A stretch of 64,000 nucleotides of DNA from Kiloniellaceae bacterium (GTDB taxonomy: Bacteria > Pseudomonadota > Alphaproteobacteria > Kiloniellales > Kiloniellaceae): contig WHTV01000002.1 in assembly GCA_009377535.1 (NCBI GenBank), forward strand, positions 52,352-116,351, given 5' to 3'. A program made the position numbers and the translations under genes. The notes beneath the pieces are model-generated. The model had not been told where the DNA came from and searched no databases. It saw only the letters and a list, made by a program, of their open reading frames with translations. Below, in pieces: positions 26,957 to 33,721 of the stretch; position 1 is the stretch's first letter, and every line of letters begins with the position of its first letter.

Positions 26957-27224
26957 TAGCCCGGACTTCTCGAACTATGGCGGAGCGTCATCGCGTCAGG
27001 AAGCCCGCTGGGCAGGAGGAGCCCGAAAAGCGTAGCGGAGGCTACGGTTGAGGGCTTCGACGCACCCAGCGGGCTTCCTGACGTGACCCGGAGGGCGGGG
27101 CGCATTTGCCGACAGGCGGCGTCAAGCCGCTCGACCGTATTGCCGATACGCTCTTCGCGTCTTTCCTGGCCTGTCGCCAAATGCGCCTCCGTGACGTCCA
27201 CCATAGTTTGAGAAATCCGGGCTA
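26957..27224 (+). repeat. Structured intergenic element, copy A (two-armed cruciform type)
   Basis: The 268-bp element is bounded by TAGCCCGGACTTCTC and its inverse GAGAAATCCGGGCTA. The 24-base ends pair as an outer stem. Inside are two long arms: GTCAGGAAGCCCGCTGGG with its exact inverse, and GCGCATTTGCCGACAGGC with its inverse (one mismatch). Smaller hairpins lie in the loops. A second copy lies at 37471-37737 in opposite orientation. The ORFs in it (82 aa on minus) are in both copies but look like fold by-products. It separates pyrD from the DUF952 gene. Confidence 0.9.
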
Positions 27225-27569
27225 TCCGAGCGGCGGGAAGCGATGGCGGCCGTCAGGCCCCAGCGGCAGATCGTCGGCCCGGCGCACCGCCGCCAGAGGC
27301 AGTTCTCCATAGAGGTGCGGGAAGAGGGCGCCGCCGCGCGAGGGCTCCCACTTCAGGGCGGCGCCTAGGGCCGCCGCCTCGACCGTCAGCAGCACCAGAC
27401 CCGTCTGCCCGGCACGGTGCTTGGCGGCACTGACCGCCACCTGGTCGGCAGCGGAGAAGTGGATGAAGCCGTCGGCGCGGTCCTGGGAGGAGCCGGCATA
27501 GCTTCCGGCGGCCTCGGCGGCGGCCCACTCTTCGCGGCGGCAGATATGATAGATGAGGTCGCGATTCAT
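27222..27569 (-). CDS. DUF952 domain protein
   Basis: This 115-residue cytoplasmic protein has the DUF952 pattern YHICRREEWAAAEAAGSYAGSSQDRADGFIHFSAADQV … GLVLLTVEAAALGAALKWEPSRGGALFPHLYGELPLAAV. The family function is unknown. Its stop codon TAG is formed by the terminal bases of the adjacent repeat (27222-27224), so the last residues (about PPLG) may differ from the ancestral protein. It reads toward pyrD on the same strand. Confidence 0.88.
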   Translation of the reverse strand: MNRDLIYHICRREEWAAAEAAGSYAGSSQDRADGFIHFSAADQVAVSAAKHRAGQTGLVLLTVEAAALGAALKWEPSRGGALFPHLYGELPLAAVRRADDLPLGPDGRHRFPPLG

Positions 27570-27707
27570 GCCGCCAAGTTAGTCGAGAGGCAGAGGGCTG
27601 AACAGCTTCCTCGCTGGAATTACACGGAGAACCTGTGCAAATCAGCCAAAAAACCCTGAGACTATCTTCTTGCTGCATGCCCGCTCGGATTATAAGACAA
27701 TGTTCCC

Positions 27708-28340
27708 ATGCTGGAACACCAGAACGTTTGGCGCGCCATCGACCGCCTCGCCGCCAGGTATGATCTTTCGCCCTCCGGACTCGCCCGGCAGGCGGGCTTG
27801 GACCCGACCACCTTCAACAAGAGCAAGCGGATCACCAAGGAAGGCAAGCAGCGCTGGCCGAGCACCGAATCGCTGGCCAAGGTGCTGAACGCCACCGGTG
27901 CCACACTCGGCGAATTCGTCGGCCTGATCGAGGAGCAGGAGGAATCGGCGCGCTTGCGCAAGTTGCCGAAGCTGCGCTTTGCCATGGCGGCGCAGCCGGG
28001 CTTCTTCGATGCCGTGGGCAAGCCGCAACGCAGCAACTGGGACGAGATCGCCTTTCCCGAGGTCCCGGACCCCCATGCCTTTGCGCTGGAGATCTCCGGC
28101 GACGGGCTGCTTCCGGTCTATCGCAACGGCGACCTCGTGGTGGTCTCGCCGAGCGCCGAGGTGCAGGCCGGCGACCGGGTGCTGCTGCGCAGCCTGCAGG
28201 GCGAACTGTTGATCGCCGAACTGCTCGAGAAGGCCGGCGACCGCCTGCGCATCAAGTCGCTGAGCCGGGAGCACGTCGTGCGCGACCTGCCCGCCGCACA
28301 GGTGCAGTGGTTTTCGCGGATCGCCTGGTCGGGCCATTAG
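27708..28340 (+). CDS. XRE-type regulator with degenerate S24 (LexA-like) domain
   Basis: The 210-residue protein starts with a helix-turn-helix (AIDRLAARYDLSPSGLARQAGLDPTTFNKSKRITKEGKQRWPSTESLAKVLNATG) and ends with an S24-like domain. In self-cleaving members the domain reads GDSM; here it reads ISGDGLLPVYRNGDLVVVSP, so the catalytic Ser is replaced by Gly, and the expected Lys position lies in GELLIAELLE with no Lys. It is probably a constitutive or ligand-controlled DNA-binding protein rather than an autoprotease. A TATAAG box lies about 15 bases before the ATG. Targets are unknown. Confidence 0.85.
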   Translation: MLEHQNVWRAIDRLAARYDLSPSGLARQAGLDPTTFNKSKRITKEGKQRWPSTESLAKVLNATGATLGEFVGLIEEQEESARLRKLPKLRFAMAAQPGFFDAVGKPQRSNWDEIAFPEVPDPHAFALEISGDGLLPVYRNGDLVVVSPSAEVQAGDRVLLRSLQGELLIAELLEKAGDRLRIKSLSREHVVRDLPAAQVQWFSRIAWSGH

Positions 28341-28496
28341 ACGTCTACAAACCGCCTAACGGAGAGCGCCGGAACGACACCGGCCGTGCCGTGCAGGCCG
28401 GCCTTGCCGGCCCGCGCGCCCGGCGCTGCTTTTCCTGAGCGAGCCTAGAGGATAGGCTCTTCCCCGTCGCCCGATGCAACGAAGGAAGGTCCCGAC

Positions 28497-29342
28497 ATGA
28501 CAGCGCCGAAGGCCGTGCATTTCCTGGACGGCAAGTGGGTTGAAGGCAACCCGCCGATCATGGGCCCGATGACCCACGCCGCCTGGATGGCCTCTGTCGT
28601 CTTCGACGGCGCGCGCGCCTTCGAGGGCGTGACGCCGGACCTCGACCGGCACTGCGAGCGCCTGGTCGGCTCGGCGGAGACCTTCGGCCTCAAGGCGGTG
28701 CACTCGGCCGGGGAGATGCTGGAAATCGCCCAGGACGGGCTGAAGCATTTCGCCAAGGATGCCGCGCTCTACCTGCGCCCCATGCTGTGGGCCGAAAGCG
28801 GCTTCGTCTCCCCCGACCCGGAGTCGACGCGCTTCTGCTTCACGCTCTACGAGGCGCCGATGCCGAGGGCCGACGGCTTCTCGGTCTGCCTGTCCAGCTT
28901 CCGGCGCCCGGCGCCCGACATGGCGCCGACCGATGCCAAGGCCTCCTGCCTCTATCCCAACTCGGCGCGCGCCCTCACCGAGGCGACCCGGCGCGGCTTC
29001 GACAATGCCGTGGTGCTGGACGCCCTCGACAACGTGGCCGAGCTCGCCACCGCCAACATCTGGATCGCCAAGGACGGCGCGGCCGTCACGCCGGCGCCCA
29101 ACGGCAGCTTTCTCAACGGCATCACCAAGCAGCGCGTCATGAAGCTGCTGGTGAAGGCCGGCATCACGGTGCGCGAAGCCCGCCTCACCTGGCGGGACGT
29201 GATGGAGGCAGACGAGGTCTTCTCGACCGGCAACTACGGTAAGGTGCTGCCGGTCACCCAGGTCGAGGACCGCAACCTGCAACCCGGACCGGTCTATGCC
29301 ACCGCCCGCGAGGCCTACTGGAATTGGGCGCACGGCGGCTGA
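28497..29342 (+). CDS. Branched-chain amino acid aminotransferase (class IV)
   Basis: This 281-residue PLP enzyme has the class IV fold: VVFDGARAFEGVTPDLDRHCERL near the start, the PLP-lysine segment DAKASCLYPNSARALTEATRRGFDNAVVLD, NVAELATANIWIAKDGAAVTP and the C-terminal DEVFSTGNYGKVLPVTQVEDR. It should transfer amino groups between branched-chain amino acids and 2-oxoglutarate. It is shorter than IlvE of enterobacteria but matches the common alphaproteobacterial paralogue. D-amino acid transaminase is a less likely alternative. It converges on a binding-protein gene, seven bases apart. Confidence 0.9.
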   Translation: MTAPKAVHFLDGKWVEGNPPIMGPMTHAAWMASVVFDGARAFEGVTPDLDRHCERLVGSAETFGLKAVHSAGEMLEIAQDGLKHFAKDAALYLRPMLWAESGFVSPDPESTRFCFTLYEAPMPRADGFSVCLSSFRRPAPDMAPTDAKASCLYPNSARALTEATRRGFDNAVVLDALDNVAELATANIWIAKDGAAVTPAPNGSFLNGITKQRVMKLLVKAGITVREARLTWRDVMEADEVFSTGNYGKVLPVTQVEDRNLQPGPVYATAREAYWNWAHGG

Positions 29343-29349
29343 GGCCGTG

Positions 29350-30078
29350 TCACGCGGAGGCGGCCACCTGCAGCTTGCCGGTGACGCCGTGCTTCTCGAT
29401 CAGCCCGGCGATCAGTCCGCTTGCTTTGGCTTCGGCGATGAACTGCTGGACGAAGGACTTCAGGGCGTGGTTCGCCGGCTTGGTGCCGACGGCCTGCCGC
29501 ACCGAGGTATAGCGCCCCGACAGGAGACGCGAGCCGGGGAGGCTCCCGCTGTTCTCCCGCAGCGCGGGGACCAGGCCCGCCAGAGCTTCGAGCTTCTCCG
29601 CCTTGAAGAGCTCGAAGGCGCCGGCCAAGCCCTTCGCGCGGCGCAGTTCCGCATGCTTCAGGGTGCGGCTCAGATAGAGATCATAGGCGGCGCGATCGGA
29701 GACGGCGATGCGCACGCCAGGCCGGTCGACATCTGCGATGGACCGGAGGGGCGAGTCCGCGGGCACCAGATAAGTGGCCTCGATCTCGACGTAGGCATCG
29801 CAGAAGGCGATGGTCTCGGCGCGCTTCGGCTCCTCGGCAATCAACCCGATGTCCCAGACATCCCGCGCCACCGCATCGGCGACCTCGCCAGGCGTGTCGA
29901 AGGTCACGTAGGAGACTGCAACACCCAGACGCTCTGCGATCGCCGCCGCCAAGTCCGGTGCCACCCCTTGCGGATCGCCATTCCGGCTGCGGCCCGTCAC
30001 CAGCAGGATGTTGCCGAGGTTGATGCCGACGCGCAGCGTGCCGGGAACACCAAGCTCGGACACCACCGCAGCAGTCAT
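29350..30078 (-). CDS. Type 3 solute-binding-fold protein without signal peptide
   Basis: This 242-residue protein has the amino-acid ABC binding-protein fold (LRVGINLGNILLVTGRSRNGDPQGVAPDLAAAIAERLGVAVSYVTFDTPGEVADAVARDVWDIGLIAEEPKRAETIAFCDAYVEIEATYLVP). The N-terminus MTAAVVSELGVPGTLRVGI has no hydrophobic signal, and the ATG has a strong binding site (AAGGAGC), so it is predicted to stay in the cytoplasm. No permease or ATPase is adjacent. It might be a cytosolic sensor or enzyme-like descendant. It precedes no cotranscribed partner other than lysK upstream on the same strand. Confidence 0.8.
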   Translation of the reverse strand: MTAAVVSELGVPGTLRVGINLGNILLVTGRSRNGDPQGVAPDLAAAIAERLGVAVSYVTFDTPGEVADAVARDVWDIGLIAEEPKRAETIAFCDAYVEIEATYLVPADSPLRSIADVDRPGVRIAVSDRAAYDLYLSRTLKHAELRRAKGLAGAFELFKAEKLEALAGLVPALRENSGSLPGSRLLSGRYTSVRQAVGTKPANHALKSFVQQFIAEAKASGLIAGLIEKHGVTGKLQVAASA

Positions 30079-30100
30079 GTTCGGCTCCTTGGGCGCGCGA

Positions 30101-31687
30101 CTAAGACGATGCCGTCAGGCTCTCGCCCTGCAGCACGGTCTCGATGAGGGCGAGGCTCTCCTTGAGGCCGTAGAGGGCCATGAAGGAGCCGATGCGCGGC
30201 CCTTGGTCCTGGCCTAGCAGGATCTCGTAGAGCGCCTTGAACCAATCGCGCAGGTTTTCATAGCCGTGGTCCTTGCCGACGGCATAGACCTCGCCTTGGA
30301 TGAGCTCGCCGTCCGCATCCGCGGAGACCTCGCGCAGGCGCGCCGCCAGGTCGGCGAGCGCCTTGCGTTCCGTCTCGCTCGGCGCGCGGTAGCGCTTGGC
30401 CGGCTTTACGAAGTCCCTGTAGTACCGCAGCGCGAAGCCGACCAGGCGGTCGAGGAAGGGATCGCCCTGCGGCGTCGCGTCGGGCGCGTAGCGCGAGATG
30501 AATCCCCAGAGCACCGCCGGGTCCTCGGTGTTGCACACCGAGGCGAGGTTCAGCAGCATGGCAAAGCTGAGCTTGGTGCCCGGCACCGGCGGCTGGCCGT
30601 TGTGGATGTGCCAGACCGGGTTTTCCAGGCGCTTGTCGTCCTGCCCGTCGTAGGCCGCCAGGTGCGAGAGGTAGTCGTCGACCGCGCGCGGGATGACGTC
30701 GAAGTAGAGCCGCTTGGCCGCCCGCGGCTTCTGAAACATAAAATGCGAGAGACTCTCCGGCGGACCATAGGTCAGCCACTCTTCGGCGCTGAGGCCGTTG
30801 CCCTTGGACTTGGAGATCTTCCTCGCTTCTTCGTCGAGGAAGAGTTCGTAGTTGAAGCCCTCCGGCGGGCGGGCGCCGAGGAGGCGGCAGATCTGCGAGC
30901 CGAGCTTCACCGAGTCGATGAGGTCCTTGCCGGACATCTCGTAGTCGACGCCCAGCGCATACCAGCGCATCGCCCAGTCGGCCTTCCATTGCAGCTTGCA
31001 CTGGCCGCCGGTCACCGGCACCTCGACCTGCCTGCCGTCTTCGTCCTCATAGACGATGGTGCCGGCTTCGGCATTCACCTCCAGCACCGGCACCTGCAGC
31101 ACGCGCCCGGTCTTCGGGCAGAGCGGCAGGAAGGGACTGTAGGTCTCGCGGCGTTCCGGCCCGAGGGTCGGCAGCACCACGTTCTTCACCGCGTCGTAGT
31201 GACGCAGCACCTGCAGGAGGGCCCCGTCGAAGCGGCCGGAGGTGTACCAGTCGGTCGCCGACTGGAACTCGTATTCGAAGCCGAAGGTGTCGAGAAAGCC
31301 GCGCAGGCGCGCATTGTTGTGATGCCCGAAGCTCTCGTGGGTTCCGAAGGGATCGGGGATCTGGGTGAGCGGCTTGCCAAGATGCTCGGCCACCATTGCC
31401 TTGTTGGGGATGTTGTCGGGCACTTTGCGCAGGCCGTCCATGTCGTCGGAAAAGCAGAACAGCCGCGCCGGCACGTCGCTGAGACGCTGAAAGGCCTGGC
31501 GCACCATGGTGGTGCGCGCCACCTCGCCGAAGGTACCGATGTGCGGCAGGCCCGACGGCCCGTAGCCCGTCTCGAAGAGGACGTAGCCCTTGTCCGGCGC
31601 CTTCGCGTCGATGCGCTTCAGGACTCGTCTTGCCTCTTCGAAGGGCCAGGCGCGTGCGGCCTCGGCCAGGTCTCTCTCGTTGGTCAT
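30101..31687 (-). CDS. lysK: Lysyl-tRNA synthetase, class I
   Basis: LysK charges tRNA-Lys with lysine. The 528-residue protein is the archaeal/alphaproteobacterial class I type, unrelated to class II LysS. It has the HIGH-like motif PHIGT at residues 48-52 and the KMSKS-like motif KISKSKGNG near residue 292, plus an anticodon-binding helical C-terminus. ATG 31687 ([14 protein letters not shown]) is selected over the upstream GTG/ATG extension. The binding-protein gene follows after 22 bases on the same strand. It is one of the taxonomic markers in this window. Confidence 0.96.
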   Translation of the reverse strand: MTNERDLAEAARAWPFEEARRVLKRIDAKAPDKGYVLFETGYGPSGLPHIGTFGEVARTTMVRQAFQRLSDVPARLFCFSDDMDGLRKVPDNIPNKAMVAEHLGKPLTQIPDPFGTHESFGHHNNARLRGFLDTFGFEYEFQSATDWYTSGRFDGALLQVLRHYDAVKNVVLPTLGPERRETYSPFLPLCPKTGRVLQVPVLEVNAEAGTIVYEDEDGRQVEVPVTGGQCKLQWKADWAMRWYALGVDYEMSGKDLIDSVKLGSQICRLLGARPPEGFNYELFLDEEARKISKSKGNGLSAEEWLTYGPPESLSHFMFQKPRAAKRLYFDVIPRAVDDYLSHLAAYDGQDDKRLENPVWHIHNGQPPVPGTKLSFAMLLNLASVCNTEDPAVLWGFISRYAPDATPQGDPFLDRLVGFALRYYRDFVKPAKRYRAPSETERKALADLAARLREVSADADGELIQGEVYAVGKDHGYENLRDWFKALYEILLGQDQGPRIGSFMALYGLKESLALIETVLQGESLTASS

Positions 31688-31832
31688 GGCTCCGCTCGTG
31701 CGACGGGTGGAAGCTTGCGGAAGCGGCCTTGTGCCGCCCCCTGTCAAGTGAGGCGGACACTAGGCCCGTGCGGGACCAGCGTCAACGCCAGGAGGAAACG
31801 GGGTAGCAGCGGATTTCGGCCTGTCGGCCCGC

Positions 31833-32330
31833 TTATTGGGCTGCCGAGTGCCGACCGCGACCCGCGCGCGGCGGGAACAGCAGCTGGCGCAGGAAGTCAT
31901 GCTCGCGGGCAGCGTGCTCCAGGAAGGCGGACTTCTGCTCGGGCGTCAAGCCGGCGAGGAATCCGTGCAGTTCCTCGGTCATGACGATGACCATGTTGCC
32001 GGAGCCTTCGCGCCGCTGATCCAGCGCCCGGGCCAGGGCGGCGCGGTCGAAGGCCGGCTCGCGCAAGGCGTCGAGGATAATCGACCGGAAGCCGTCGCGC
32101 CCGCCGCGGCTGTCGTTGCGACGTTCGGCGAGGCGGTTGCGCAGAGCCTCCAGCGCGGCCGCCTGGCGATCATCGAGCGAGAATTCGCGCGTCGCGGCGG
32201 CAACCGGATCGCGCCACTGCGCCGGGTGCCGCTGGCCCACCAGCTGGGGGTAGACCACGCCGGCCACGAAGAAGACGTTCAGCGCCAGGGAGGCCGCCAG
32301 CAGGAACCACAGAACTTTGCTACGCATCAA
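31833..32330 (-). CDS. Periplasmic heavy-metal sensor-like protein (Metal_resist type)
   Basis: This 165-residue protein has one N-terminal membrane helix (VLWFLLAASLALNVFFVAGVVYP) and a helical periplasmic domain (FSLDDRQAAALEALRNRLAERR…) ending in TPEQKSAFLEHAAREHDFLRQLLF, whose paired His residues could bind metal. It resembles the CnrX/Metal_resist group (PF13801), which includes regulators sensing metals at the periplasmic face. It is the third gene of the sigma, anti-sigma, sensor operon, matching the parts of the cobalt-nickel CnrYXH system. The metal and the regulon are unknown. Confidence 0.8.
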   Translation of the reverse strand: MMRSKVLWFLLAASLALNVFFVAGVVYPQLVGQRHPAQWRDPVAAATREFSLDDRQAAALEALRNRLAERRNDSRGGRDGFRSIILDALREPAFDRAALARALDQRREGSGNMVIVMTEELHGFLAGLTPEQKSAFLEHAAREHDFLRQLLFPPRAGRGRHSAAQ

Positions 32331-32363
32331 TCATCGCCTTTTCGATCCGTTACGGTCGACCCT

Positions 32364-32876
32364 CTAAAGCAGGCCGGACATCAGCAGATCGACCGGCACG
32401 TCGCTGTCGCCGGCCTCTGCCGTCTGGGTGGTGTCCAGCAGCGCGGCCTGGTAGCGCCCCAGCTCGAAGGCGCCGGCACAGGCCAGCAACAGCGCCAGGC
32501 CGGCCAGCGCCGGCACCGCCGGACGCCACGAGAAGCCGAAGAGACGCGCGCGCCAGGAAACCCTGCGGGCGCCAAGGGCGCGCGGGGCCGGTTGTTTCTC
32601 GCGCAGCGCCTGCGCCCGCTGCACGACGGCGGCCGGTGCCACCGCCGCCCCGGCGGCAAGGCTCTCGCGCAGGACCAGCAGCTCGTCGAGCAGGGCCGGC
32701 TCGCCGGCCAAGCGCGCCTCGAGCCGCGCCGCCTCGTCTTCGACCAGTCGGCCGTCGAGATAGGCGGCGAGCAGCTGGGCCTGCGGCGCTTCGTCGTCGC
32801 GGACCGCCGGCCAGCCCTGGCGCGCCTGGCGCCAGAGGGCCGCGCCCTCCTTGGACTTGAAATCGTCTTCCCTCAT
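32364..32876 (-). CDS. Anti-sigma factor (single-pass membrane protein)
   Basis: The 170-residue protein has a cytoplasmic N-terminal helical region (LLAAYLDGRLVEDEAARLEARLAGEPALLDELLVLRESL), a single membrane helix (PAVPALAGLALLLACAGAFELG) and a short periplasmic tail. The helical stretch is typical of anti-sigma domains, but it lacks the HxxxCxxC zinc motif. It follows the sigma factor gene by 61 bases and precedes the metal-sensor gene by 33. It should hold the sigma factor inactive until a periplasmic signal is relayed (inference from gene order). ATG 32876 gives MREDDFKSKEG. Confidence 0.82.
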   Translation of the reverse strand: MREDDFKSKEGAALWRQARQGWPAVRDDEAPQAQLLAAYLDGRLVEDEAARLEARLAGEPALLDELLVLRESLAAGAAVAPAAVVQRAQALREKQPAPRALGARRVSWRARLFGFSWRPAVPALAGLALLLACAGAFELGRYQAALLDTTQTAEAGDSDVPVDLLMSGLL

Positions 32877-32937
32877 GGCTCTTACCCTCTTGCCCCTCGA
32901 ATTCACTTACGCGACAGGACCCGCGAACATCCCCGCG

Positions 32938-33537
32938 TCAGACCTGTCCTTCTCCCATTTCCGCCTGGAAATGCGCCCGCAGCTTCACCAGCGCCTTATG
33001 GTGCATGGACCGCACCGTCTGCGGGTCGATGCCGATGACCTCGGCCGCCTCCCCCGGCGTCAGGTCGCGCTGGTACAGCAACTCCAGCACCAGGGCCTGG
33101 CGCGGCGACAACAGGCCGACCGGAATCCTCACCTCCTCGCGCACCACCGGGTCGACCGCCAGCACCGATTCCGGCTGCGTCTCGATATCCTCGGTGCGCC
33201 GGCGCAGGCGCCGCAAGTGGTCGATCGCCGTCGAATTGGCCACCACGGTCAGCCAGGTGGTGATCTTGGCGCGGGCGGCGTCGTAGCTGCGCAGCAGCCG
33301 GAAATCGTTCTGGCAGATCTTCACGAAGACGTCCTGCACCACGTCCTCGGCATCGGACACGCGGCCGGCCGGGACCAGGCGCCGGCGCACCGCCGCGAAG
33401 ATCACCCCCGCATAGCGCGCCACGAAGCGGTCCCAGGCCGCCTTGTCGCCTGCCAGGAGGGCTTCGAGATCTCCGTCCCCCTCGCTCACGCGCGGCCCAC
33501 TCCCGCGACTGCTTCCCACCGCAACGGCAAAACTCAT
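32938..33537 (-). CDS. RNA polymerase sigma-70 family, ECF-type sigma factor
   Basis: This 199-residue protein has region 2 (WDRFVARYAGVIFAAVRRRLVPAGRVSDAEDVVQDVFVKICQNDFRLLRSYDAARAKITTWLTVVANSTAIDHLRRLRRR) and region 4 (VGLLSPRQALVLELLYQRDLTPGEAAEVIGIDPQTVRSMHHKALVKLRAHF). It heads an operon with its anti-sigma factor and a periplasmic sensor. The ATG at 33537 is chosen (MSFAVAVG); a start near VSEGDGDLEALLAGDK is also possible. It is divergent from the helicase gene, with 184 bases between. Confidence 0.92.
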   Translation of the reverse strand: MSFAVAVGSSRGSGPRVSEGDGDLEALLAGDKAAWDRFVARYAGVIFAAVRRRLVPAGRVSDAEDVVQDVFVKICQNDFRLLRSYDAARAKITTWLTVVANSTAIDHLRRLRRRTEDIETQPESVLAVDPVVREEVRIPVGLLSPRQALVLELLYQRDLTPGEAAEVIGIDPQTVRSMHHKALVKLRAHFQAEMGEGQV

Positions 33538-33721
33538 CCCACTCCTTCGGCCGGTTCCCCGGCCTGACCTGCGACCGGACCCAAGTACCGGCAGCATAGC
33601 CCGATTCTTGCCGCCCCGGGCGTCCGACAGCAGGCCTCAGGCGGCCCCGCCTGCAGTCCACCTGCCCGTCCCCTGCCTTATCGGCATGACGTGGCTCCGG
33701 CGTTCCCGTTATAGTCCGGTG

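Noticed and set aside
26956-27204. 82-codon ORF found in both structured repeat copies
   Set aside because: It is open in both copies, but it runs through both arms and both hairpin loops, and an overlapping ORF on the other strand is equally kept. The pattern of paired base changes favours structure over coding. I keep it as a caution, not a gene.
30266-31984. 572-codon ORF antisense to lysK
   Set aside because: LysK carries both class I signature motifs; the antisense translation is a Val/Gly/Arg-rich shadow.
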